Assembly: GCA_905221605.1 (NCBI GenBank)
Contig: CAJNDS010000566.1
Location: 1-64,000 of the forward strand
Reading direction: 5' to 3'
Length of the DNA stretch: 64,000 bases
Source of the DNA: Symbiodinium natans
Lineage: Eukaryota; Sar; Dinophyceae; Suessiales; Symbiodiniaceae
Numbering within the stretch: position 1 is the stretch's first letter; each line of letters begins with the position of its first letter. Positions 41,014 to 52,463 of this stretch are shown piece by piece. The notes beneath the pieces are model-generated. The model was not told the DNA's origin. It did not search any database and saw only the letters and a program-made list of their open reading frames with translations. The position numbers were made by a program, and so were the translations under genes.

Positions 41014-43590
41014 TTTTGTTTGCAGGTATGCCGTTGGTTGAGTGTGCCTTTGAACCAAAGTATCATTCGCGTCATTGTTTTCTCAAGTGAGTTTGTAAGG
41101 AACGCTTACTAAAGTGGTTGGGCACATGGAGTTCGTCTGACAACCGACGAGAAGCGCTTCCCCGAAAACCTCAGTTGACTTGTTGAATTCACGCACTCGC
41201 TTTGATCCATTTGTGCAAACCCGTGGCAAGAGGCTGAGTGAGCAAAAGACACAGAAGCAAAACCATCTGTCGTTATGCGAATCGGACTGCATTACTGCTG
41301 AGCCTTTTGCCTCATCATGGGTCCTTCACCCAACATATCCCCAAATAGTGAACCTCATCCTTCCTTTCGTGAGATCTCAGCTCTAAGATCGTGGTTTAAA
41401 ATCATCCAAGGCCCAGGTGAAAACTGGAGCGCAGCGTGAGGGAGCGAGGAACGCCCATGGACATTTTGCTTGCATCGGTCAGCTTGCCAGTTCTGAGCCT
41501 GGAAGGCTGCAACCTGAAAGGCTTCAGCTTGCTGATTTGCGAATTGCGCCACCTGTCGCATGAACACCGCACGGTGAGGAATAAACCGGCAGCACTGATG
41601 CACTCAGTCCGCCAGGATGTTCATCACCGGTGTCCTAACGTGGCCTGGTGCATCCCAGAAGAACATTTCGCTGCCGTAACCCAGTGGAATCCCCAGTTTT
41701 TTATGCCCAGACGGCCTTTGACATCCTGCCAAAATGTCCTAAACCGAAAACCATAGCCCGAATGAAGTTTGTCGGAGCTTTGCAGCGACCCGCCGAAGGC
41801 ATGCCCCCATGCCCTTTGTTGTTCCGTCCATGACATACATCACATAACATCACACACGCCTCATTTTCAAAGATCCGGTGCGTTGGTACAGGGAAGCGTG
41901 CCGAGCATGAAGTAACGCCTTCGCTGTGTGCATTTCGTGGGCGCGTGAAATGGCGTCATCCCAGACGATCGCTGTCGTAGCCGCCTGGGACATCAATCAG
42001 TATTCTGATGGTGGCGTTGAAGACGAAAAAACCGATTCCATGTTGCAGAATCGCAGTGGCATGTTAGCAACGTTTGGGACATCGAACTTGTTGTGCATAT
42101 TTGTTTGCTTTCATGTTTGGATGCTGCTGTCACGATTAGCTGTCAAGCTCAATGTTGCTGGCACAAATCAACAGACCACAAAGCAGAACGGCCCGGTTGT
42201 ACACAGCCAACGGGGTGAGCAGTTTGCATGACTGCACATGAAGCCAATGAAGCACATAAACCATGATGACCCCAAGCCCTTGGGGTTGTAGCACGACAGA
42301 GATCATCGAAGCCCACGCGCCGATGGAAGTGGACGAGCGGAAGGCAGAGGTGGGCGTTGAAGAGCCGAAACAGATTTTCAAGAGGTCCTTCTTCGCATCT
42401 TCGCATCATGAAGGCAAGCTGCAGGGCCGATGCAAAGGCCGAGGAGCACAGCGCGGCACCCTACAAAAATCCTCCACAGAACCCACAGACTTGGCTTTTG
42501 GGCTTCGCTTGTGCATGGGTTTTGCCGCTGGCAGCATACACCACGGCCAATGCAGGAAACTGTAGCCGAAGCTTCAACCTCAAGTGCAAGACAGCCAGAG
42601 GAGGACCAGGCAGCATGGGGCATTTAGATATGTGATAAGTAAGACTTGTGAGCTGCGTTTCAAATGTGCGGCATCCTGAATCCTGAGTCTGGCAGGAACT
42701 GTCAAGATTTCATGCCAAAGCCAAAGCTCGGAGAAAAAACAGACAGAAACGAATCCAGTGACCTGTGGTTCGCACAAGTGTGTACAGCATTTTTTGATTC
42801 AACTTCCAATGCTCCAGATCTCATTCCTGAGGTACCAGTTCATGTTCAAGGACGCCCCTGCACACAATTTCAGCAATGAGCCTTTCGCAAATGTGTTTTT
42901 CAGGCGGGAGCCTTCGTCATCATGTTGACAGTGGTGATGGTCACAAAGAAGGTTCAAGAGTGGTACTCCGAAGCATTCTTGCGCCACGTTCAGTTAGTGA
43001 CACGTTGCGAGATGCCATGAAAGTTTTCAGGTACAAAGGAGGTACCAACTCTACGGAAGTTGAGGCTCCATGGACTAAGTTGCACTTGCAATTCGTTGAT
43101 GTTCCTTGCATTGGTTTCATTTGAACCTGCAGGCTCCGGAACCAGTTCCCGTTGCCAAGGGCATCTTGCTTAGAAAAAACGTCTGTAGTTTTCTCGAGCT
43201 GCAGTCTTGGGATGCCAATCCAGGTGAACTCTGATCATCCACGAGCCCCATCCTCTCGTGCACGGACAGTTCGGCAGTGCTGTGCAGCTGTACAGAACAG
43301 GAGGGTTACACAAGTGATGATCGCTTGGCAAAGGTTGATGTGACCACCCACTGCCAAGCTAGTTTCTGGGGTGTTTGCCCGGTTTCGAGCCCAAGATGGG
43401 TTTTGACATGTATTGGGACTGGTGCGGTCTTGCAAAATGTCCCACTTGGTGTAGATGCGGCACAGTTTCGAGAAACCAATTCTGAATCCCTCATGTCTTG
43501 CTGAGCCATGTGCAGATCATGGAGCCATGCATGTTGTCAGGGAAGATGGCCATGCAATGCAGCCTCGCAGAGTTTCACCACGCCCCTTTG
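41014..43590. other. Unassigned region
   Basis: Only short frames on both strands, none with a motif I recognise. Mixed composition with many stops in all phases is typical of intron or intergenic DNA. Confidence 0.5.
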
Positions 43591-43594
43591 CTCT

Positions 43595-43795
43595 TCAAAC
43601 CAATTTCGCTGCGCACGTTGCCGTTCGCGCGTTCGAAGCTTGCGGCGTTGTCGCACTGAACTTCTTCGTTTCTGGTAGCGCGTTTTTCGACTGACGCTTT
43701 CGTTTTTCGGATTGGCGGCCTTTTTGTTTGTGGCGTGCTATGGGCTTTCGGACACAAATGACCAAACATTTCTTCTCGTCCGGTTGTGGTTGCGT
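43595..43795 (-). repeat. Dispersed repeat, inverted relative of 13.95-14.12 kb
   Basis: The reverse complement (from about 43790 down) reads caaccggacgagaag, then gtttggtcatttg, ccacaaacaaaaa, aatccgaaaaacg and caagcttcgaa, in the same order and spacing as at 13953-14115 on +. Both copies sit in Lys-rich frames with a QPDEKK peptide. The element type is unknown. Confidence 0.75.
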
Positions 43796-43839
43796 ATCCA
43801 GGGCAGCAAAAGAGAAGCCGCGGCAGCACGCAAGCCCAT

Positions 43840-44130
43840 GCCACATCAGCAGGCAACCCGAATGCCATGCCAGGGCCGAAACAGCACCGAAATCAGACAT
43901 CAGGAGGAGGGCAGCAGCAAGCAGAACAACAGTTTGGCAATCCGAATGCCAGCGGAAAGGCAGCAGCAGGGGCAGCAGCTCTTCGGGCAACCGCAGTACA
44001 GTCCGAAGCAACCGGGCAGGCCACCCGCATGCCGCCAGAACATGCAGCCAGGGCAGCAGGCAATCCGACGGCCATGCCAGCACAGCAGCAACCAAGGCAG
44101 CAATTGCAACCCGAATGCCAACCAGCAGTT
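43840..44130 (+). repeat. Degenerate Gln/Ala/Asn-coding minisatellite
   Basis: Blocks based on ggcaacccgaatgcca recur about six times with CAG-rich spacers. One phase reads GNPNAMPGPKQ, FGNPNASGK and GNPTAMPAQQQ. It could be exon of a low-complexity protein or non-coding repeat. It directly adjoins the dispersed repeat on its left. Confidence 0.55.
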
Positions 44131-44203
44131 GGCCCGTTGGGTTTGCACGTGTGCTTTTCAAATCTTTTAACTGGAACATGTTCATCAGTTTGCAATTGGC
44201 ATC

Positions 44204-44291
44204 CATTTCATTTTCAGTTTCATTTTCATTTTCACTTTTCCTTTTTCATTCTCATTTCTCCTTTTTCATTTTCATTTTCATGTCGTTTCAG
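44204..44291 (+). repeat. TTTTCA hexamer repeat / polypyrimidine tract ending in AG
   Basis: Imperfect cattttcattttca repeats run for about 80 bp and end in tcgtttcag. This would make a strong 3' splice site on +, with ggcacagctcactgc as the first exon bases, but no exon chain is recognised. Confidence 0.6.
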
Positions 44292-46040
44292 GGCACAGCT
44301 CACTGCGAGGAATCTTGCGCGGCGTGAAGCAAAAACCATACAACAGCTTAGCACGCCCGCTCGCCCTGGCTCATGAGCTTCTGTTCCATACAGCGAGCCT
44401 TCTTCAACCATATCATGTAGCAGTCGCAGTTGCAGCAATGCCTCCAACTGTGCTGCAATAGCAGCTGTGTCATTCTTGCCATCATCCGTCACCCAACTCA
44501 CCCATCGCCTAGTATCAGAAATGCAATAAGGATAGTTGAATATGCACTAGCAGTAGCAGTCGCATGACAAATGCCCAACTGCAAAAATCAAGCAGCTTAT
44601 TCGTATCTGATTTAAATGCAACCGACATGCCGAAATGTTTCCGCTCATCTGCCGTTGTCACACAAACAATTTTGCTTCGTTGTTTCCACACGTTTTCGTT
44701 TCCACACGTTTGTTCTCGGTCGTTGTTTCTGTGTTTTTGAGTCTTGAATTTTGCAACCTTTCAGAGCAACGTTTTATGCACGTGTGTCAGATGTTGGCCC
44801 AAATGGCTGAAATCAAAACGTGAAACGCATCATGAGGTTGATTGTTCTACAGTCTACGTGTAGCATTCGAGCATTCGCCCTCCCATACAGACATTGTTAC
44901 GACCTGACATCGCTTGTTCGCAATGTCTGCTGATGGCGCCGAACAGCTTCTCAGCTGGATTTCATAGGTTTTGGTGGCAGTAATGTCGGTTGCTCAAGTT
45001 GTTTCCCATCTGGAACAAGCCGCACGCACCTGTGCAGTGTGCACAGGCCAAGTGGTGAAACGGAAGGACAGGCTGCGCCAGAAGAGCGGAGCGCCGCTCG
45101 TGTTTGCGCCGAGGCTGGGTTTGCGTATGTTTGCGCATGTGATTCGGGTTGTTTTGCACGTGAATTAGTGCATGGTGTGTCTGCCCTTGCAGACTTCCCT
45201 GGATGCACTAGCAGTCGTTGGACGGGGCATGATGGCCACGGGTTCCGACGCTTGCTTTCAAAATTGGAGATTGCGCGGTTGCTTGTGCCAAGGGCTTTGT
45301 CAGACGCTTCATCACGAGGCGGTGCTCACGGCTGTGCAGTATACGGCCTATCCAATCAAGGAGGCTTTGAAAGTGCATGCCAGAGGATATTACGGTGATT
45401 GCACCCCCAGAGCATTGCAAGGGTGTCATTTGCGTGATGGACACCACAAGCGAGTATTTTTCGCCGTACTTGAAAAAGCTGTGACCTCGGCATTTGGATC
45501 AGCTGTGTTTCTCAAGCCCGCGATCATCTAGCAACCCATTTTGCTCAATCTTGCAGGCAGGCAGCCAACCATGTACCGACGTTCAAGTATGGCTGACAAG
45601 GAGAACGCATCGCTGGCGTTGCCACAGATTGGCAGGATTCTGGTGTGTTTTTGGTGTGCTCATCCGGCGAAGCCTGAGCTGAGCCATTCATGATGCAGCA
45701 GTATCGGCACATTCCTAATCCCAAGCAGTTTCACTTGTGGCAGAGATGGCAGACGCCCGTCTGTGAGAAGCAGCGGAGCAACAATGGGAAGTCATGTGAA
45801 TCCGAGCTTGCTACCCGTTGCGGCGAACATGGCATTCTGTGATGTGAAATTTCCAGGGGTTGAACAGCCGAGATGGCTTGACGTGCTTCGTTGCCAAGTC
45901 AATGTGCAGTGAAGTGGGAGTTACTGTAGGCACGTTGCTTCGCTGGAGGCGGGTAGGCCCGGGTAGGCCAGGCTATAAATCGGTGAGGGTTCTACAGCCT
46001 CTACAGCTCACATTTTCACACAGCTTGCCTGACTGACAGC
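44292..46040. other. Unassigned region
   Basis: No recognised gene. The longest frames (45039-45398 and 45172-45531, both + and overlapping) have mixed, protein-like composition without a motif; at most one can be coding. Confidence 0.45.
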
Positions 46041-46044
46041 GGCA

Positions 46045-46084
46045 ATGGCGGCATCCAAAGCCAGCTCGCAGCACGGCAAGGCAG
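46045..46084 (+). other. Candidate first exon
   Basis: ATG in a favourable purine context opens MAASKASSQHGKA and runs into a possible donor (gcag then gtatcc). A TATA-like word (ctataaatc) lies about 70 bp upstream. No downstream exon is assigned, so this is weak. Confidence 0.2.
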
Positions 46085-46854
46085 GTATCCAGAGTTCTGA
46101 ATCTTCATGTTGTGCTTGACTGGCAGAGTTTGCTACCTGAAAGGTGCGTCGATCGGCTCGTCTCCAGCAAGCACCGTCCAGGCAAGCTTTGGCCGTTTTG
46201 GTTCAGTTTTTTTTTCTTTTTCTTCTCCTCTGTTTGCTTCTTCTGCCTGCACAGGCGAGGTCACGAGCATGTTCGCTCTCACACGAAAGGTTGGCTTTAT
46301 GGTTTACCCGAGGCTACCTGAGGCTAACCCGAACACAGAAACACAGTAACACGCGCACACAAGCAGATCAGTGCTGACACTTCCAGCCGTCGCAATGCGA
46401 GCATTCATCCACCTTTCAAACCTTTCAGCCCCTTCGTCCAATGAGCCTCCGCTTGGCCTCATGGCTGCGGCAGCGGTGAGGGCGCCGTCAACTGCGGAGC
46501 CGAACTGCACCTTCGAACGTTGCCAAGCTGACTGAGATTATCATGAGATTATCATGAGATTACCATGAGCTGGTGCCTCGCAGGTTGTTTTATTTGGAGC
46601 TGTCAAGGTCATGTTTTTCGAAGCTGAGGCCGACTTGAGGTGAATGTTTGGCAGCTTCTGCTGCATCTGTGAGGATGCCAAAAGCACAAAGGCTCGAATC
46701 GTGAAAGGACTTAGTGTGCTGTTCCTGCGAAAGAATGTAGAACATGTCCGCTTGTTTGGTCTGAGAGGCAACACCAGCTTCGACTAAAGCCCGCCGGAGC
46801 TCGCAGAAGATTCCGAATGCTGTGGCCTGATTCATGTTGATTCTCCATGTTGAG

Positions 46855-47003
46855 CCCTAAGCCCTAAACTCTAAACCCTGAACCCTAAACCCTAAACTCT
46901 AAACCCTAAACCCTGAGACCTAAACCCTAAGCCCTAAGCCCTAAACCCGAAACCCTAAGCCCTGAGCCCTAAGCCCTCAACCCTAAACCCTAAACCCTAA
47001 ACC
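46855..47003 (+). repeat. Telomere-like CCCTAAA tract, ~150 bp
   Basis: About 21 heptamers, mostly CCCTAAA with CCCTAAG, CCCTGAG and CCCGAAA variants. Degeneracy is spread evenly, so it is an old internal tract rather than an active chromosome end. Confidence 0.95.
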
Positions 47004-47099
47004 ATATCGGTATTGGGAAAGCTGCATGGAAAGCTTAGGAGCTGAAGGCAGGCAGTGATGGGCCTGTCACATCTTCTGGAACTTCGCCGGCAGCTCTCT

Positions 47100-47760
47100 C
47101 CACTGCAGCGCAGAGTGAAGTGGCGGAGAAGGTCTTGTCTGTGGGCTCAAAAGTCGACTCCATGTTTGAACTCAATAGTTGAACTGCATATTTTAAGTTC
47201 ATGTTTGGAAGATTCAATTGTCATCACCTTTTCGTGCAAGAGGTGGCGCCATCAGACTCCGGCCATGTCGTTGCCGACGTTCTGGCTGAAGGTGTTGTGT
47301 CTGTGGCTGTGGACGAGGCCTGCACAGCAGCTCGCAGCTTGCGTCATGTCAGTGCAGTGTTCTTTGTGCGGCTGCACGCATTCTCAGTACGACGTGAAGG
47401 AGGAGCAAACTCAGAAGCGGACGCGGCGGAGAAGCCATTTCGTTCCAAATGGCGGGATGGTACCAGAGGCGGATCTCTGGCAAAACAAGTGTCCAAAAGC
47501 TCTTTGAGTTTTTGGGGCTGGGTCTACACGGCCAATTCGTTGTGGGCTGTTTGCTTGGGTTGCAGTTTTTTGCTTGTGCTTGTTGAAAGCGTTCAAGCTT
47601 ACACAGAGAGGTATCAAGCACCTGAAGCTCTAAGCTTCTATGCCATGTTGGCCTGTTGCGATTTAAAGAGTTCAAGACCCAACAACTATTTCTTTCCACT
47701 TCAACTAGTTGCAAAACGTGCTCAAGCCTTTTGGATCTGAGCTAAGCACATTGGGACCTC
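47100..47760 (+). other. Open frame of unknown function
   Basis: A 179-codon + frame (47201-47740) has a hydrophobic stretch (ANSLWAVCLGCSFLLVLV) that could span a membrane, and otherwise ordinary composition. No family is recognised, and overlapping frames on - are of similar length. Confidence 0.25.
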
Positions 47761-48232
47761 AACAATTCTGTTCAACCAGTTCAGAGGCTGCTTCACCTAC
47801 TCGATTCACCCAGAAACAGTGAACTTTACTTCCAGCCCCTCACACTTGTGTCCAACTCAGACGCAGCAAATCGTTCAGCAGTCTCAAAGCCCGGCATCCA
47901 GGAAGACCAAGAAAACAGCAGGAGACAGGAAACTAGTCAGGAAGGTCGGAAGGCAAGAGCTTCAAAGCAAACAAAAAGCAATAAAAGGCCACACTCCCCT
48001 TGGAACATGATGGATTCATCCAGCTTCGAGCACGGAATGCAGGCATGCAGCACAATTGAACACAAGATGCTTGCAACTTCGTAGATAAGCAACGCGCGCC
48101 GACTGTGACAAACATGGTCGCATCGATTTTTGTGTGCCGTGCCTGCCGAATACGTCCTTCCACTGGTTGATGATTTTTTTTCCCGAAAGCATCGCGAAGG
48201 GTTCTTCCGTGCGGAGCCCCCTGACACAACAA

Positions 48233-48652
48233 CATAGACTGAAGTGCATAGAGTGAAGTGCATAGAGTGAAGTGCATAGAGCGAAGTGCATAGAGTGAAG
48301 TGCATAGAGTGAAGTGCATAGAGTGAAGTGCATAGAGTGAAGTGCATAGAGCGAAGTGCATAGAGTGAAGTGCATAGAGCGAAGTGCATAGAGTGAAGCA
48401 TAGAGTAGAGCATAGAGTGCATAGAGTGAAGTGCATAGAGGCAAGTGCACAGAGTGAAGTGCACAGAGTGAAGCGCAGAGAGTGAAGTGCATAGAGTGAA
48501 GTGCATAGAGTGAAGTGCATAGAGTGAAGTGCATAGAGTGAAGTGCATAGAGTGAAGTGCATAGAGTGAAGTGCATAGAGTGAAGTGCATAGAGTGAAGT
48601 GCATAGAGTGAAGTGCATAGAGTGAATTGCATAGAGTGAATTGCATAGAGTT
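48233..48652. repeat. 14-bp satellite, 30 units
   Basis: The unit gaagtgcatagagt is repeated over 420 bp, exactly 30 unit lengths, with a few point variants (gagc, gaatt) and one local rearrangement near 48395-48425. Because 14 is not a multiple of 3, all three phases of - stay open and encode rotations of a 14-residue peptide (LYALHSMHFTLCTS); these are not genes. Confidence 0.96.
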
Positions 48653-48784
48653 TAGTAATCAGTGAATACAAATTTCTAGATTTACGTAGAATTTACTAGA
48701 CCTTCGTACCCAGTCCTAGATTTCTAAATTAAAATTACTCTTTCTAAGGCGGCGGGCTGGGTTGACATCGCCAATCGGGATTGC

Positions 48785-49225
48785 AACCCTCTGCGGGTTT
48801 CGGCGTGGTCGCGGTGCTAAAACCGTCGTTTTTTTACGTTTCTTGATTTGCGCGGACAACCCTCTGCGGGTTTCGGCGTGGTCGCGGTGCCAAAACCGTC
48901 GTTTTTTTACGTTTCTTTGTGGCCGCGGACAACCCTCTGCGGGTGATCGCCGGGTCGCGGTGCTAAAACCGTCGTTTTTGGTACTTTTTTTCGTGGCCGC
49001 AGACAACCCTCTGCGGGTTTCGGCGTTGGCACGGTGCCAAAACCGTGGTGTTTTTGCGTTTTTTGACATACAAACGTAACCCCTCTGCGGCTTTCGGCGT
49101 TGGCGCGGTGCCGAAACCCTCGTGTTTTTGCGTTTCTTGACATGCAAACGTAACCCCTCTGCGGGTTTTCGCGTGGTCGCGGCGCTAAAACCGTAGTGTT
49201 TTTGCGTTTTTTGCGTTTGTTTTTC
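48785..49225. repeat. 73-bp satellite, six units
   Basis: Units start with aaccctctgcggg (or aacccctctgcgg) at 48785, 48858, 48931, 49005, 49078 and 49152. Each has a tcgcggtgctaaaaccgtcg block and a T-rich tail (gtttttttacgtttctt). The last two units share acatacaaacgtaac or acatgcaaacgtaac variants, so they are closest relatives. Confidence 0.95.
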
Positions 49226-49232
49226 GACTTGT

Positions 49233-49693
49233 GTAGTACAGACGTAGTACGCCGGGGACTTCTGTGGCTGGAAAATCGAGTTTTGTAGTACAAACGTTCT
49301 ACGCAGGGGACGCCCGGAGCTTCCGTGGCTGGAAAGTCGACTTTTGTAGTACAAACGTAGTACGCCACGCGGAGCTTCCGTAGCTGGAAAGTCGACTTTT
49401 GTAGTACAGACGTATAGTACGCCGGGGACGCCCGGAGCTTCCGTGGCTGGAAAGTCGACTTTTGTAGTACAAACGTAGTACGCCGCGCACACGCGGAGCT
49501 TCCGTAGCTGGAAAGTCGACTTTTGTAGCACAGACGTATAGTACGCCGGGGACGCCCGGAGCTTCCGTGGCTGGAAAGTCGACTTTTTGTAGTACTCACG
49601 TAGTACGCCGCGCACACGCGGAGCTTCCGTGGCTGGAAAGTCGACTTTTTGTAGCACAGACGTATAGTACGCCGCGGACGCCCTGGGCGTCTG
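49233..49693. repeat. ~61-bp satellite, eight units, alternating types
   Basis: Units start with gtagtac or gtagcac at 49233, 49285, 49346, 49401, 49464, 49525, 49589 and 49651. From unit 3, two types alternate: one with cgtagtacgcc, acacgcgg or a shortened form, the other with cgtatagtacgcc and gacgccc. This is a dimeric higher-order repeat of about 124 bp. Each unit holds the palindrome agtcgact. Confidence 0.93.
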
Positions 49694-50028
49694 AAAACAC
49701 CGCAAATAGCATGGTAACGGACATCTGGCCGCCTGAAAACACCGCAAATAGCATGGTAACGGACATCTGGGCGCTTGAAAACACCGCAAATAGCATGGTA
49801 ACGGACATCTGGGCGCATGAAAACGCCGCAAATAGCATGATAACGGACATCTGGGCGCTTGAAAACACTGCAAATAGCATGGTAACGGACATCTGGGCGC
49901 TTGAAAACACCGCAAATACCATGGTAACGGACATCTGGGCGCTTGAAAACACTGCAAATAGCATGGTAACGGACATCTGGGCGCTTGAAAACACCGCAAA
50001 TAGCATGGAAGCGGAATTCCGGACGTAC
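49693..50028. repeat. 42-bp satellite (type 1), eight units
   Basis: gaaaacaccgcaaatagcat starts units at 49693, 49735, 49777, 49819, 49861, 49903, 49945 and 49987, exactly 42 bp apart. Being a multiple of 3, it keeps frame and encodes ENTANSMVTDIWAL repeats on +. The last unit diverges at its end. Confidence 0.97.
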
Positions 50029-50029
50029 T

Positions 50030-50272
50030 TGAAAACCTCGCAAATAGCATTCCCGCCGCGGACACCCGGAGCTTGCATGTCGAAACCCATCGCAAATAAA
50101 CCATCGCAAATATCGCGGGACTCGAATTCCTCGAAACCCTTGCAATGTCGTGGGACTCGAATTCCGGGGCCTCGAAAACCTCGCAAATATTGGGACTCGA
50201 ATTCCTCGAAACCCTTGCAAATGTCGTGGGACTCGAATTCCGGGGCCTCGAAAACCTCGCAAATATCGTGGT
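50030..50272. repeat. ~75-bp dimeric repeat linking the 42-bp arrays
   Basis: gggactcgaattcc recurs at 50117, 50152, 50192 and 50228, alternately followed by tcgaaacccttgcaa and ggggcctcgaaaacctcgc, so the true unit is a dimer of about 75 bp. Words such as cgcaaat and gaattc are shared with the flanking arrays. Confidence 0.88.
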
Positions 50273-50273
50273 T

Positions 50274-50546
50274 CCAAAACCATCGCAAATACCCTGGTCC
50301 CCGAATTCGCTGGTTCCAAAACCATCGCAAATACCATGGTCCCCGAATTCGCTGTTTCCAAAAGCATCGCAAGTACCATGGTCCCCGAAATCGCTGTTTC
50401 CAAAACCATCGCAAAAACCATGGTCCCCGAATTCGCTGGTTCCAAAAACCATCGCGAAAACCATGGTCCCCGAATTCGCTGGTTCAAAAAGCATCGCAAG
50501 TATACCATGGTCCCCGAATTCGCTGGTTCCAAAACCATCGCAAATC
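50274..50546. repeat. 42-bp satellite (type 2), six to seven units
   Basis: ccaaaaccatcgcaaat starts units at 50274, 50316, 50358, 50400, 50442, about 50485 and 50529. Aligned to the type 1 unit it keeps AAAAC-C-CGCAAATA-CATGGT in the same register and length, so both 42-bp satellites descend from one unit. Confidence 0.95.
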
Positions 50547-50548
50547 AG

Positions 50549-50686
50549 ACAAGTGCAGTGTACAAGTGACTATGCAACCATGTAAGGGCATACATTTCTC
50601 CAAGTGCATACAGTTCGATTACAAAGAGTCAAGTGCATGGAGTCAACGCACGGCAAATCGATGCTTTCGGGCCATCCCTCTTCTAG
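50549..50686 (+). repeat. 138-bp dispersed repeat, copy 2
   Basis: Direct copy of 40876-41013, immediately after the satellite cluster. No net length difference; about one substitution per ten bases by eye. Confidence 0.88.
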
Positions 50687-51285
50687 TAGAAACACGTAGT
50701 CTCGTTGTTGGCGATTCCGGGGAATCCACAAGAATTGAATCCATGGTATACGGAATCTTGCAGCATGTACATGAGGCCAGGGCTGTTGATCTTGATTTCT
50801 TCATGGTGATTGAGCGCTGCAGCTGTGCGTCGGAGGACATCTCCCAGCCCGAAGCAGTGATGCCTGGGATGGGTGAGCTGCAATTCCTGGTGCAAGATCC
50901 TTCTCGGATATTTCAAGGCAGGCATGCAAGGACATGGGTTTGCAGATTGTGATGTTCCCAGTAGCTTTGGCACACTCCACAATCATATCAAGAAGGCCGC
51001 ATGTGCGAGAGTGTGGCCAGCTGCAGATTGAATGCAGTGGCCAAAGAAGTCTTCAAGTTGCTTGTGATTTCAGTGTTGAAGTTTGTTTAGTGGTGGCAAC
51101 ATGCGTTACCCTGTGCAGGGGTGGCTCTTGATGCTTGTATGCTTGGCATGACGAAGGCTGTCACCAGGGGGGGGGGCGATGTTTGTTGAGCAGCGTTATT
51201 TGAGAGTGCAGACAGCGCAGGAAGGAAGAGAGTGACAGTGAGGTAGTGCCTGTTGCGTGGAAGGAGATGAAGACTAGAGCGCCAG

Positions 51286-51335
51286 CATGGGCCCTGAGCG
51301 AACTGAGGCGGGCGGATTAGATGCCATTGTGGAAG
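51286..51335 (+). other. Candidate first exon with consensus donor
   Basis: ATG opens MGPERTEAGGLDAIVE and meets gtggaag followed by gtgagt, a perfect GT donor. It is on the strand of the phosphatase gene about 1.1 kb downstream and could be its 5' exon; intermediate exons are not identified. Confidence 0.3.
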
Positions 51336-52463
51336 GTGAGTTCAAGGAGAGGGGACATGTTGATGTACCCTGCTCCATCGACTTGCCCTCACGTTGGTGT
51401 CCTTCTACAGTTTGATCATTCCTCCTGCAAATCTTGCATTTTGGCGCTTGCGAGCTGTTCTCCTTTACCGAAATATAGTATGTCACATTGACATGGCCAA
51501 TGGTGAGGAGAAATGTGTTGAGCAAGCCGGATGTAGCAGTGAGGATGCAGCAAGGCTTGGACAGATGTGTTTCATTCGTGTGTGGCATTTGCTATGCTGC
51601 ATGTGGTTTGGCACTTTTTCCCGAAACCAATTATCAGGTCGCGGTTCTTGAAAGCTGGCGTGGCGGTGAGTTGCGCCAAGGCGCAGGGAACACATCGCAC
51701 ACTTTCTCGATTCAAAAGAAGTGGAGATAACTGGTAGCCGCCCGTTTTGTGAGTGGGAAACTGCATGTGGGTATAGCAACAGTTTCGTCGAGACCGTATG
51801 CGTCATGCCAGGGCCGCAAGCCGGGTACTCCGAATCAGGACTGCTCTTGGCTTAGTGGTGCTAGCTTTGCACATTGGACTCGAGTCTCTTTTTGTCTTGC
51901 CCGGTCATCTCATGTTACGAACCGATGTGAAGGACGCCTCATGATTGAGGTTTCCGGTGCATGCCAGTCAGCACTTCTAATTTTTGCGCATGTTCTGTTG
52001 GATTGGTACTCTCACGTTTGGTCAACTTTATCAGTTCTGTTGCGCTCGGGGTGAACAGCATTCACTTGATCAGTGTCATTGTTTCAAAGCATGTTTTGAG
52101 GCGGCGAAAGTACGCTCTGTTGATTGCGGCTTCCCATTGCGTTTCGGTTTATTGGGCCTCGGAGGTACTCGGAGTGTTATCAGGCTACATTCGGCTGCTA
52201 GAGCCAAAATGGAGATGCGCCCAGACATACCTCCAATTTGGTGAACAGCTCGCACGTAAGTTTGCCTGTCAGCCGGAGTTTTTAACTTCAGACCACAAGC
52301 AGCCCCTGGCAATCCAACATTGTTGCAAATTCTTGGAAAGCCTTTTGCTGGTAGTTGGTTCCTGCCGCTGGCAGCACAAAATAGTGCAAATAAGATAGAT
52401 GACCCCGAAGGGAGCAAACATCCGGGGTCCAGAATGGCGTATCATCGAGTGGACAGCATGCAG

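Noticed and set aside
47933-48671. Cys/His/Leu repeat protein on - (about 240 codons)
   Set aside because: It is the 14-bp satellite read in frame; all three phases give the same peptide rotated.
48233-50546. CRISPR array
   Set aside because: Units are contiguous tandem copies without unique spacers, and the genome is eukaryotic.
48716-50952. Long open frames of 592, 543 and 461 codons as genes
   Set aside because: They arise from satellite units on both strands at once, with no non-repetitive domain and no codon preference for one phase.
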